Source of the DNA: Hypsibius dujardini
Taxonomy: Eukaryota > Tardigrada > Eutardigrada > Parachela > Hypsibiidae
Direction: 5' to 3'
NCBI GenBank assembly: GCA_001579985.1
Contig: LRSR01000218.1
Coordinates: 1-35,668 of the forward strand
Length of the DNA: 35,668 nt
Numbering within the stretch: the stretch's first letter is position 1; every line of letters begins with the position of its first letter. The position numbers and the translations under genes were made by a program. The notes beneath the pieces were generated by a model. The model was not told where the DNA came from. It saw only the letters and a list, made by a program, of their open reading frames with translations, and did no database searches. Below are positions 21,268 to 31,011 of the stretch, piece by piece.

Positions 21268-22396
21268 ATGCCATACACCGCTGACAAGCTCAAGCTCCTC
21301 CGCGTTCCCCAGCTGAAGTAAATTCTGAACGAGATGAGTCTCATCACCACCGGCCTGAAGCTAAACCTCATCGAGCGGATTGTCGCGAACCAAGTCGACC
21401 ACCAAGACGTCAATCTCTATATGAGCGGCCCTCCGGCAACTTCTGCGTCCGTCGATGCTGCTACAGCCGTTGTCGTTTCCGCGCCAACCATCTCACAGGA
21501 CACCATTGCAGATCTGGTTCAACATCTGGAACTTCGCCCTCATGCAGCAAAGACTCGGGAAGATGCCGGGTTCACATCGGGCTCTGATGTCAAGCTAATT
21601 ACCAGCGAGAAAATCGGATTCCTTGGCCTACTCTTCGGAGACCTGCTGAAAATTCGGCAGTGGCTGAAGTCGGAGAAACCCTTAGCCCAGGTCACACACC
21701 CCCCACCCGCTCTATTCGCCACCCCCAGCAGTACAACCGTCCTGCAGTCTGACCACGATTCAGACGACACTTTCGAACACGTTTTTCCATACAAAAATGC
21801 TCGAGAATTATCACGTCCCCACGAGTCAGTCAACCCAAAAAATGGTACAGGCGACAAAAAAATGGCAGCCTTGAGCATCTCTCTAAACGAGTTTTTCGTG
21901 GAATCTTATAAAATCCTTTCCCGATTGAACGCTTCAAACGATCTGACAGACATCCGCAGAGTTCACCGAGTACCTCACCTTCCTCTCATGCAAACAATTA
22001 GATTACGTTGATCAGGCTATCCTCAAGTTTGATGACGAATTTCGCCAAGAGATCAATGACATTCGAGGTTCTCTTTCAGACAACGATGCACGTCGTACGT
22101 TGTGTGATCGATATTTTCATTCTCTAACACGTATCGGCAATCGCACCTCCAGTGTCACTTATTCTCACCGCACGCCCTTTGGAGTGGCGGGGCCGGGCAA
22201 CCCTGCGAGTTCCAAAACCTGCAACAAATTTCAGACTGGCGACTGTCGAGGGCCCTGTTACTTCGCTCACCGCTGCAACACCTGCAACAAAAACCATCGC
22301 GGTAGCGCCTGCCCGAATCAGTCTAGGGGGAAAACACTAAACCACAATCATGGTCAAATAACTCATTCACACAGGAATGGCCAAATCTTCTTTTGA
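21268..22396 (+). pseudogene. Ngaro-like gag with SAP domain, broken
   Basis: The ATG at 21268 opens MPYTADKLKLLRVPQLK and is followed by an in-frame TAA (21319-21321). The frame then continues ILNEMSLITTGLKLNLIERI, completing a SAP-type DNA-binding fold. The frame runs to about 21960, where homology-like sequence moves to another frame (KQLDYVDQAILKFDDEFRQE). It ends with a finger cluster, CNKFQTGDCRGPCYFAHRC then CNTCNKNHRGSAC, at about 22215-22315. Gag of this order packages element RNA. One nonsense codon and one frameshift inactivate this copy. Confidence 0.7.
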
Positions 22397-22439
22397 TTAA
22401 CGGTGGCGGGTTTTTTGACACTTTCTCGACAAATTCCTT

Positions 22440-24224
22440 CTTTTATAACGTTGTCGGCAGAGACGTAAACTGTGACCTCTTTGAACGGTGCACTTAAACC
22501 ACAAATATTGCGCAATGAGATGTGTTTTTGCAATCCGATGTGGACAGGGAGTTTCTATTGAACGGAATTGCTTCAGGGTTTCGAATTGTCGATGACTTAT
22601 CTAACATAAACGCTGCTGATTGCAAGTATTATAGTTCGGCTTTGTCCAAAACGTTTAAACCACAACTAGATCGCATTTTCCAGAAAGAAATAAATTGAGC
22701 CGCTATTCTCTTGCCCCCTCAAAACCAATACGTATTCACTCAATCGGAGCCGTAGAGAAGAAAGGCACGGGTGTACCACGCCCAATCACAAACTGCAGCA
22801 GACCACATAACAATTCTTTGAATTCTCATATTACGCACAATATATTTTCGTTTGAATCAATTGATGACGCCCTCTCCTTGAGCAGTCCAGAGTGTTTCTA
22901 CGCAGTGGTGGATATTGAATCTGCTTTTCGATGGGTTCCTTTGTACTCACCTCACCGTATGCTTCAAGGCATCAGGTAGGCCTTTGATGGCGAAGACCCA
23001 CAAATATACGTCGACAATTTTCTTTGTTTCGGTTTAGCTTGTTCACCGTTCATTTTCTTCCGCATCACAAGCGCAATCGCTCGAATAATGCGCCGAGAAG
23101 GTTTCGATATTACGTGCTTTATAGATGATTTTTTATTAGTTGCAAAAACATACGAAGGTTACCAAAGAGCTTTGCAAAAGCTTATCAAATTGTTGCATAC
23201 GCTAGGGTTCGCCGTGAAGTGGGATAAAATTCAGGGACCGACACAGAAACCAATGTACCTCGGTCTGTATATTGATTCAGTAAAGTGTCGTCTCGAATTA
23301 CCGTTGGATAAGTTGGAAAAATTATTTTGTTTGTCAAACGATTTGCTGAGAAAACGTAAAGTGTCTAAAAGAGAACTGCAAGTCATAGTGGGCCATATGT
23401 GCTTTGCTGCACGGACCATTTTTGGAGCCCGAACTTTCACTTGTGTATTTATCGATTTGTTGAAAACGTTGCAGCAACCAGAACATAAAACTCGAGTTAC
23501 ACGCGTCTTAAAAAATGAAATACGTTGGTGGATAAAATTTGCTTCGAGCCTTAACGGCCTTTGCCCGTGCATGATGGGCGCTAAACGTGAAAGTGTAAAG
23601 GTCAGAACTGATTTATGCCTCTCTGGGTACGGTGCCGTTTGGAACGATCGATGGAGCGCAGGTCATTGGAGCTCGACGTCAGTGCTCTCTATCTCAAAAC
23701 CTTTTCTTCAAATTTTGTAACTGTTTCGAATATTGATATTTCCTTACTTAAACATAAACTTTCTGGAATTGATTGCTGCAGGTATTCCCATTTTAGTCTG
23801 GGCACCCCTATTTAGAGGCAAACGTATAATAATCGAATCAGTTAACTCGTCCACTGTTTCTTTTTTGGAAAAAGGTACAACAAAAAATTCGGCGGCACTC
23901 ACGTGGCTCAAACGCGTCTTTTACGCTTCAATAAAATACGATTTTTGTGTGACTGCGGTCCACATCCCCGGTGTTTTAAACGTGTGCCCCGATGCGCTGA
24001 GCAGAATTACAACTGACAGTAAATTCGAAGACGTTTTTCTAAAAAAATTTAACTACCCATTCCCGGGGTTACCGCTACCGGACTCTTCAATTTTTAGAGA
24101 TCCCAAAACTCCAGAAGCTGGAAAAGAGATTGAACGGTTTATTAAAAGCATCGATGGCGGAAACGACGCAACAGACTCGGAAATCGCAATGAAAAGTCTT
24201 TCACAGCTTCTGTCAATCGCATAA
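22440..24224 (+). pseudogene. Ngaro-like reverse transcriptase-RNase H, broken
   Basis: Early RT sequence DREFLLNGIASGFRIVDD at about 22550-22605 is followed by a frame change near 22696. The main frame then carries GVPRPITNCSRP, the motif A Asp in VVDIESAFRWVPLY (about 22905-22945), SPFIFFRITSAIARI and the catalytic CFIDDFLL (about 23115). RNase H follows: TDLCLSGYGAVW, INFLELIAAG and HIPGVLNVCPDALSR near 23965-24005. Two in-frame stops interrupt it (TAG 22977-22979 and TAA 23718-23720). The usual Asp-Asn pair of RNase H reads Val-Asn (ESVNSST), a further lesion. Confidence 0.78.
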
Positions 24225-25079
24225 TTTACGATCCCTTCCAGTTGACGACCTTACTATCTCTTTATACGTTGCCTTTTTGTCGCACTTTCGCTCAGACGTC
24301 ACCTGCAGACCGCTCGAGTACTTTACTGTGAATAATTACGTTGCAAGTTTGAAGACTTTTCACGTCCTTCAAGGCTACCCAGAGCCAGACCTGACACACT
24401 CACGTATTTGCATGGCCCTCGCAGGCCTTAAACGTTCTCGAACCGAAACGCCAAACAGAAAGACAGGTGTTGACCTCTCAATTTTACGTAGATTACAGTG
24501 TCTTAAGCCACGTGAACATCAGTGAACGTCCTAGTTTCTGGTGTGCCTGTTTGATCCTCTTTTTCACCATGTTGCGGCGAACGAACGTGTTTAAGGCACC
24601 TAATGCTGGCTCAGCGTTACGATATCACAACAAATTGTCTTTCGTTATGTATTCAAAAAATTAAAACGTTTCAAGGGTGGGACGTTTGATATTCCGCTCC
24701 CACGTCTGGATGAGCAGTCGTTTTGTCCCACGCTTTTCGTAGGGAGTCTTCTGAAGACATCGCAGCTAATGCCACCAAAATCACTGCTTCTTTCAACTTT
24801 CCACAACGGCAGTCGGCAACCCTACACGGCACAGATGTTTTCTACCACGCTCAAGCACCTCCTAAAACGGCAGGATACGAGCCACAACACTTCTCCATCC
24901 ATTCGTTTTGCCGGGGAGCCGCAACGTTCGCCGCAGCAGCCGGAAACTCCGAGGACGTCATCAAAGCGCAAGGAACCTGGAGAAGTTCCTGCTACCAACG
25001 CTACATCGACCAAGACGTCGAACTGCGCCAACAATTCGCCGATCAAGTGATGGAGGCCGTTTCTCGCACCCTCTCCTGA
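24225..25079 (+). pseudogene. Tyrosine recombinase (DIRS-order integrase), broken
   Basis: A phage-integrase-type recombinase that in this order inserts circular cDNA. The N-terminal core is NLRSLPVDDLTISLYVAFL, then VNNYVASLKTFHVLQGYP. The first catalytic Arg is in FTMLRRTNVF at about 24565-24595. The C-terminal box is HSFCRGAATFAAAAG (H-x2-R, about 24898-24945), then GTWRSSCYQRYI with the nucleophile Tyr near 25000. Frame changes occur near 24510 and between 24663 and 24723, so three frames carry the protein. It follows the RNase H stop with no spacer. Confidence 0.78.
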
Positions 25080-25152
25080 GGCGCTTCTGGGAATTTTGGG
25101 GATTTGTGGCCAGGGTTCACCTTCCGTATTAATGATGCCAATAAGGAATAAA

Positions 25153-25700
25153 GACCTTACTCCCCTGCCCTTAGTTGTTCTGTCTGCTTCCGTCGTAAAT
25201 AAATATGTATGCATTCTGTTCATTAATTTGCACTATTTTTGGCCTTGGCGTCCAGTGATTTTTTTAGTCTAGTACACTTTTATCTGGAATTGTCCGTACG
25301 CCAGCCTTCTTAGACCCCGCAAGCGCTATTTTATCTTCTTTCCGATTTAATTGAGGAAGATGACGGCATTCAAAGTACCCATGTTGTGGCATATGGAACC
25401 CATGATGTCGTACGAAAACTCCTTCAGGCAAACAGTGGCTCCTGCAGTTTTAGCATGGAGGTATGGTAGAATACGGCCTCCAAGTAGAGACAACCTCACG
25501 AAGGATTACTCCGCCCAGCTGTAGTTGTGTAGTTGTGAGCCACTCAATCGTTCCAAATGAAGACGTCCATCTCCTGGTTCCGATTAACATATTGTAGTTC
25601 TCTTTGTGACCAGTTAGGCAGCACGCGATTGTGATAGATCTCCAACTCACTGCAAAATAAAAATACTATTATTGCGGCTAATTTGGATACGGGAGATAAG
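25153..25700. other. Region downstream of the retroelement
   Basis: On the minus strand about 25400-25650 reads as a protein-like strip with two stops (for example RVLPNWSQRELQYVNRNQEM and CLYLEAVFYHTSMLKL). This could be an old coding relic, but no family was recognised. Nothing else is supported. Confidence 0.3.
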
Positions 25701-25821
25701 TTTACAAGTACCCCTCCCTTCTACACTTATCGGTGTTGACCAATGTTTTTGGTATTTCAGATTGCGGATTTGTTACAGGACAAAATGTCAAAAGGTAATT
25801 TTTATTGTTTTGCATTAGAAA

Positions 25822-26080
25822 ATGCCAAAAGGCGCGGCGGAAGGCGAAAAACCGTTTTTCGAGCAATTTTTCAAGTCTGCTTTGTGCGCAATTGTTTTTG
25901 GCGCCGTTCGTAATTCCGGTCGATCTCCCCTTGTTGTTTTGAAATCTGGTTTGAGTGTCAATCAGCATATCTATAACTGCTTAAAACCGATGCTGAAAAA
26001 CCTTCCGTACAGTCTGGAAGCGAAATCAACGATTTTGTTTCAAAACAAAGCACCGTGCCACGGAGCAAGAATATTATGTA
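25822..26080 (+). pseudogene. Tc1/mariner transposase fragment
   Basis: The frame from 25822 contains the middle of a Tc1/mariner DDE core: IVFGAVRNSGRSPLVVL corresponds to the usual VWGAI...GKSPLVF strand, and ILFQNKAPCHGARIL to the FQQDNAPxH catalytic segment. Here the second catalytic Asp is replaced (QNK in place of QQD). No N-terminal DNA-binding region or inverted repeats are visible. The downstream 26090-26160 is AT-rich and unrelated. A short, dead relic. Confidence 0.6.
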
Positions 26081-26209
26081 TTTGTACTATATATGTATTT
26101 CGATATAAATTTGTTTATTTGTTCAATGTTGCGTCCGCATATTTATTTACACTGATTAAATAATTAATTAAGTGAATAAATAATTTAAAAAATTATTATT
26201 TTTGGGTCA

Positions 26210-26416
26210 TTGGTGGATACCGCTGACGAGGAAGATAATGATCATGCCGTATCCCTCCACCTTCAATTAGTGTATGAAGTTCTCTTAAAACAGATTCATT
26301 CCGATAACGAGGTTCTTAAGCTAGAACTAGAAGGCGAAACATCGTACCTTTTGCATCACTTTGGTGGTTGTGAGATGGAATTTTTCCGCTCGGTTCGCCA
26401 GCTGGTCGAGAACTAG
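26210..26416 (+). pseudogene. Possible PP2A B56-like fragment (weak)
   Basis: A 68-codon frame, preceded by TTGGGTCATTG and ended by TAG. It contains DEEDNDHAVSLHLQLVYEVL, which recalls the EED...HLQLVYE signature of PP2A B56 regulatory subunits with two fewer residues in the gap. The remainder does not follow that family well. It might be a diverged exon, a retro-fragment or coincidence. The frame at 26210 begins with TTG; the first base context gives no start. Confidence 0.25.
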
Positions 26417-26589
26417 GAAAAAGTAAGAAGCATGGGCCCATGGCACAGCTATTTAAGTAATGATTGAATACTTATGTTTCTTCTCGTACTAATATTTAAG
26501 TACGACGTATTAAAAATTCAGGACCGAAATAGTTTTAAACTTCATTGTTGCAATAATATGCAAGCAAGATATGTATTAATACTTGCAAC

Positions 26590-27122
26590 TTGCTGTTATT
26601 TGCAGGTAACTGCTATAAAAGATAACGGATCACCGAAGATTGGTGGAGAGTCGGGTGCGCTTTCGCCGAAGTATCTGGCTGATATAACGGTTAAATCGAA
26701 AGAGAAGCTTAATTACGCGTTTCAGGCTGCAAAGGGCAAGAAGCCGTTAAAGATTGCAGCATCGTTGGCAGTTTCGGTGGGTGCAATTCATCGGCAGTAT
26801 AAGGGAGATTCCGTCCATTTCACCGCACCAACGGTACACAACACCACCAAGCAAGCCACTGAAATTGGCGCTGGAGGGGATTGCGTCGGGGGTATTCGGT
26901 GCGCAAAGCTGCATCCAAATAGGCATTTCTCGGTTCACGCTGGAGCGATACGAGACGAACCCTAACAGAAAGAAGCCCAGAACCAAAATGAAATTCTTCT
27001 TTGATAAAGAGCTTCCCATCGCTGACCTTCTCCTCTGCTACGCGAATATAAACCTGCCATTACACAAGCCTATCCTAATGACAGTTGCTTTTGACTTAGA
27101 CATAAGAAACTTTTCAAAATAA
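26590..27122 (+). pseudogene. Pogo/Tigger-type psq DNA-binding fragment
   Basis: Two psq-like helix-turn-helix units occur in different frames. The first is KLNYAFQAAKGKKPLKIAAS with VSVGAIHRQYKG at about 26695-26805. The second is LKLALEGIASGVFGAQSC with IGISRFTLERY at about 26850-26945. The second is followed by a charged linker and a segment KELPIADLLLCYANINLPLH then VAFDLDIRNF, which matches the general layout of the CENP-B-like region after psq domains in pogo/Tigger transposases. The stop at 27120 cuts it before any catalytic domain. A fragment or domesticated remnant, not a complete gene. Confidence 0.42.
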
Positions 27123-27911
27123 AATAATTATCAGCTCGGATGGTGCAGAGACACGCATCAAAAGTAGTTTGCTTCTAGAGACTTCGTTTGCGAACGGCGT
27201 TTACTCTTGATAAGTCAGATGTTAAGCAATATGAATCTTGGATTTCATACATGTTTATTCATACACTGCACCTTGCAGCATGCAAACACGTGGTTACGAA
27301 TTTGAGATTTGGTGAGTTCTGGCACAAGCTCACATAAATTTTAAGCAGTCAGTTCTGATGCGAGTAATGTGAAGCAAAATGTGTGTTATGTAAACAAATT
27401 CTTATTATCAATTGAATAATGGAATAAACTCCATAGGCCACATGGTAAAGGTCCACAGGCACAGCAACTCTTCTGCTACATCTCTAATGGATTGTGAGAA
27501 TTTTTTTTAAGTTGAGCAAGATTGGCCCGATAGTTTCTGAAGTATTAGTGCGGCCGATCCACCATTGATTTTTCTCGTAAAATTTTTTAAGAAATAAAGC
27601 ACAGCAACTAGTAAAGTAAAATATTTAAAGATCTGATCTATGTTTAGATCTGAGGGAATTCCTCGCAGCGGTCGCAGATCAGCAACAGAAGAAATGAACG
27701 TCAATGAAATATTGGAGTCTCGCAGCTCCATGGACCTGGAGGATCGCCGAAAGAAGGTCAGACCTGACGTTGAGCAATCACCGAAGGCTATTGAGACTGC
27801 CCAATCCGACTTGCACTACCGTTGAAATCTCATCGATAACCGATCCAGTTTAACGTGCGGTCTGTAGAAAAATTAGTTCTGTCGTTCCCCTTTTCAAGTA
27901 AGTTATAGTCT
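27123..27911. other. Region without recognised gene
   Basis: AT-rich. A 61-codon charged frame at 27640-27825 (ending SDLHYR) has no recognised domain. Nothing else noticed. Confidence 0.45.
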
Positions 27912-27999
27912 CAGATTAAGGTGGTTATGGTAGCATATTTCAGATTAAGGTGGTAAGGGTGGCATATATCGGATCAAGGTGGTAAAGGTAGCATATTAT
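27912..27999. repeat. Minisatellite, three units of about 29-30 bp
   Basis: CAGATTAAGGTGGTTATGGT at 27912, a similar unit at 27941 and GGATCAAGGTGGTAAAGGTA at 27971 form three tandem degenerate copies, each ending in GGTAGCATAT or GGTGGCATAT. Confidence 0.85.
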
Positions 28000-29139
28000 A
28001 TTTCACATTGCCAAAATAACTTTTTACTCTTTTATTTTGATTTGAGTCGTCTACACAAGTTCAGCTCTCGACCATCACTACTTTTCATTACCGGGTCGAG
28101 CAGGAGAACATTTCGCCCAAAGAATGACTCAAACAGGTTATTGTCTTCGGCAACATATGCAACTTTAAACGGACTAAAACAACCAGGCACTCCTGCCTCT
28201 ACCTGCGGTATTCAACTAACTTCGGAGGAAGCCTCGGAAAGTGTTGGATGTCTTCCACCTACAGAACCACAAACAAAAAGAATACCAGACAACTTACAAT
28301 CCAGACCACATGAAGCGGCTTTATCTCGACCTCAAGAAATAGAACACAATCAGCTGAGCAGACGAACGCCCTTTGTGGACGGTTCAGGTCTGTTGTAAAC
28401 CGAATTCCATTAAAGCGACACCTCTTAAATTTCAACTGCTTGGCTACACACCGCAACGCTTATCTCTAAAGACGGCAGTACCAAGTCAAGCTCTGATGAT
28501 GACGAAGAAGTCTAGCAAAAGCTTGCTCTGACAAAACTTTTTTTCTGCACTGTAATGTACGTCTCAATTTTGTTTTTTTTGCCCTTGTTCGGTTTCAGTT
28601 ACTGAAGCGAAGAACGAGTTTGCTGTTTTTTATATGGTTATCCATTTATCAAGCCTAGCACTATACTGCAGAAAGTCTCTTGATTACCTTTCCTTGTTAT
28701 AAAATTATTGCATCGCAGAACCGTTACTGTCTACATAACGTCCTATTGTTCCATTATTTCAGTCTCACATTTATGCAGAGGTTTTACAATTATTATTCTA
28801 TTATTCCATTTTCCAGTCTCGGTTAGTTCACATCTGCTGCCGAAGTATTACAAGGATTATTCCAGTCAGAATGATTCTGAGCAATACTTAGTGAATCTAT
28901 AATTTAAAAATAGTGCGGGCAACACTATTCCATTATTCAGCTCCTATCTGATGATACATACTCAACTTGAACGTTTGGCCCAAACTCACCAGTATAAAAA
29001 CTTGAACCAGCCGAGGTGGACAGTTCGGTTTTTGCTACATTGCGTAAACACGAAGCGTTGCGACACCCATCTCACTAATGCGGCGGGCAGATGTGAAATA
29101 AACACACAGTAAACATTCAGCTGACAATCACATCAAACG
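28000..29139. other. Region without recognised gene
   Basis: A 139-codon frame (27979-28398) is polar and Ser/Pro-rich with no family match I can name. At 28742-28950 words such as ATTCCATTATTCAG and TTATTCCATTTTCCAG recur three to four times, a decayed direct repeat of about 70-120 bp spacing. Confidence 0.4.
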
Positions 29140-29142
29140 AGG

Positions 29143-29735
29143 CAAGTGGAAGTACATCGTGTCGATTAATGAGGCATGGTGTTACATGTCTCATGTACGC
29201 GGTCGGAGGAGAATTTATTATAAATTTTAGGGAAGGAGCGTGCCCAATAATGGCTGAAATACTGCCGACAAAAGCACCCTAAAGGGGTCATGTTTGTCGT
29301 TGAGATTTCCGCCAATGACCTGACAACCATTCGATTCGTTCCTCCTCGCACCAAAGTAAATTCTGATTTCTGCGTGAAGCATGTGCTCAAGCCGCTTTTC
29401 AAAAAAAAACATTCCGAAGCTCTAGGGAAAGCAGGCAAAGTCGGTGGCCTTACATCATGACAGTATTGCTGCGCACACGGCGTTGCAAGTTAACAACTAC
29501 AAGTTATTGCTACAGCGGACTGGCCCTCCATTTCTCCGGACTTGAGTCCGATGGATTATTCCATCAATGGGATTTTTAAAAACACGTTTGTGCAAACATA
29601 AGACTAAAAATCTTGCGAGTTTAATGCGGGCAATGAGGCGAGAGTGGTCAAAAATTAGTGTGGATTTGTGTGGTGGATTTCTTAAAACTTGGGAAAAAGG
29701 AGTCCGCATGGTAGGCAAAAATTTGATTTCTTAGA
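29143..29735 (+). pseudogene. Mariner (rosa-like) transposase, catalytic half only
   Basis: Fragmented translation gives GKYIVSINEAWCYMSHV and RGRRRIYYKF (first catalytic region, its Asp replaced by Asn), then HPKGVMFVVEISANDLTTIR, a degraded HDSIAAHTAL segment, and ISPDLSPMDYSINGIFKNTF carrying the last acidic region. It ends near an in-frame GKNLIS stop at 29733. Several shifts and stops are present. The N-terminal half is absent, and LINE copy 2 starts about 10 bp later. It corresponds in content to the part missing from the element at 30356-31011. Confidence 0.65.
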
Positions 29736-30355
29736 TTACGGGTATCAATCAGATTTTATCCCTGATGAATGAATCTGCGGTGTCTTAAGTTCGATTCCGA
29801 AGCTAAACAAGAAACCACTTCCGTCAAACTGTTAGCCACTGTCCGTCTTGCCCTTAATTTCTTTTATTCTGTTCTCTGTTATTGTAAACAGATTAGAAGG
29901 GTGGGCCGATCTCAATGATGATCAGGCGGATTTTCGGATTTTCAAATACCGCTCGACTGTTGATCAATTCTTCATTTTAATTGTTTTTTGTGAACGCGCC
30001 ATTTTCGACAACCACCAAATGTATATCGCATTTATCGACTTTTCTTCAGTTTTTGACACTTTCTCAATCAAAACTGTGAAATTATTTTATAAACATAGGC
30101 ATTTTTTTTACTGCTTTCAAATACTTGCAGACATTGTACGGTAAGCTACTAACAAAATCAAGTGGCAGGGCAAGTTATTTGACTCCTACCAACTTGAAAC
30201 TGGCGTTTGGCAAGGAGATCCTTGTTCTGGGATAGTGTTTAATATCAATCTCGACGCACTGACCGACACCGTGGCAATTAGGAGAGTTACCATGGTGAAA
30301 CTGGATGGACAGAATGTGTTTTACTAAAATACGCCAATAATGTCGTTTTGTTTTA

Positions 30356-31011
30356 CAGCGGCCGGCAGCAAAATTAGACCAGTTTGCGCGCCATCGAACA
30401 GCTGATTGGTTTCTTTTGTAACAACCCATCTCACATTATTTTTGCATAAAACCAAGCTAGCCGGTGTAAAAAAAAAACATTTTTTGACATTTGAACAATC
30501 AATCATGCCTGCTCCAACTAATTTTGAAGCGAGAGGCGCCATCTTGGCCCACCATCAGAACGGCCAATCTCATAGAAAAATAATCGATGCTTTGTTTGAC
30601 CTGGGCTTTTCGGTTTCAACGTCTACTGTCACTCGTGTTATCACGGAATTTGAACGGGAGAAGCGAGGAATCTTAAACCCAGCAAAAAAGCTCGGTCCCC
30701 AGTGCCTGCCGTACAAGCGTACCAAGGATCTCATCAGAAAAGTGGACGCAGCGACGAATGTGGATAATCCTTCCACCCTAGACCAAATGGCTGAACGGTA
30801 CGATGTCTCTGAAGGGAGAATTCGTCGAGTTTTGAGCAAAAATCTGCAATCGGACTTTCTGAAGAAGACCAAAACGCATATCCTATCAAACAAGCAAGCG
30901 CAGAAGTGTCTTGATTGCGGACCTCAATTTCTCAAGCTTCTGGGGATGAAAATACACACAATGGTGAAAAACTAGTTTGCGCAAACTGGTCCAACCTGCT
31001 GCGGGCCTCTG
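30356..31011 (+). mobile_element. Mariner deletion derivative inserted in LINE copy 2
   Basis: Flanked by TA on both sides (30354-30355 and 31012-31013). Terminal inverted repeats of about 34 bp are imperfect: the left begins CAGCGGCCGGCAGCA and the complement of the right begins CAGAGGCCCGCAGCA, and both run into GACCAGTTTGCGC. LINE sequence is split exactly at these points. The element carries only the DNA-binding half of a transposase, so it is an internal-deletion copy. Confidence 0.85.
30505..30975 (+). pseudogene. Mariner transposase N-terminal half
   Basis: The ATG at 30505 opens MPAPTNFEARGAILAHHQNG, a helix-turn-helix with GFSVSTSTVTRVITEFEREK, then a second DNA-binding unit (LDQMAERYDVSEGRIRRVLS) and a linker ending GPQFLKLLGM. 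This is the paired DNA-binding region of Tc1/mariner transposases. The frame ends at a TAG (30973-30975) right beside the 3' inverted repeat, with the entire DDE/D catalytic domain missing. A product could in principle bind element ends without cutting. Confidence 0.75.

Larger units (their letters stand above)
21145..25152 (+). mobile_element. DIRS-order retroelement, Ngaro-like
   Basis: The order is promoter, gag with SAP and CCCH/CCHC-like fingers, reverse transcriptase, RNase H, then a tyrosine recombinase immediately after. This is the domain set of DIRS-order elements, which insert through a recombinase instead of an integrase. The lack of any methyltransferase-sized gap between RNase H (ends 24224) and the recombinase favours the Ngaro group over DIRS/PAT. 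Split direct repeats, diagnostic for Ngaro, were looked for by eye at both ends and not found, so the outer limits are approximate. An AATAAA lies at about 25147. Confidence 0.8.

Noticed and set aside
24822-25223. 133-codon minus frame and two alternative plus frames over the recombinase
   Set aside because: Only the plus frame with HSFCRG and the Tyr box matches a known family; the others are shadows of its GC-rich codons.
21050-25310. Possible terminal repeat pair GAATTATCCG near 21118 and GAATTGTCCG near 25283
   Set aside because: The likeness is only about 20 loosely matching bases, too weak to be called the split repeat of the Ngaro-like element.
27912-27999. Short spaced repeats that might suggest a CRISPR array
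   Set aside because: Units are contiguous and degenerate, without unique spacers, and the locus is eukaryotic. It is a minisatellite.
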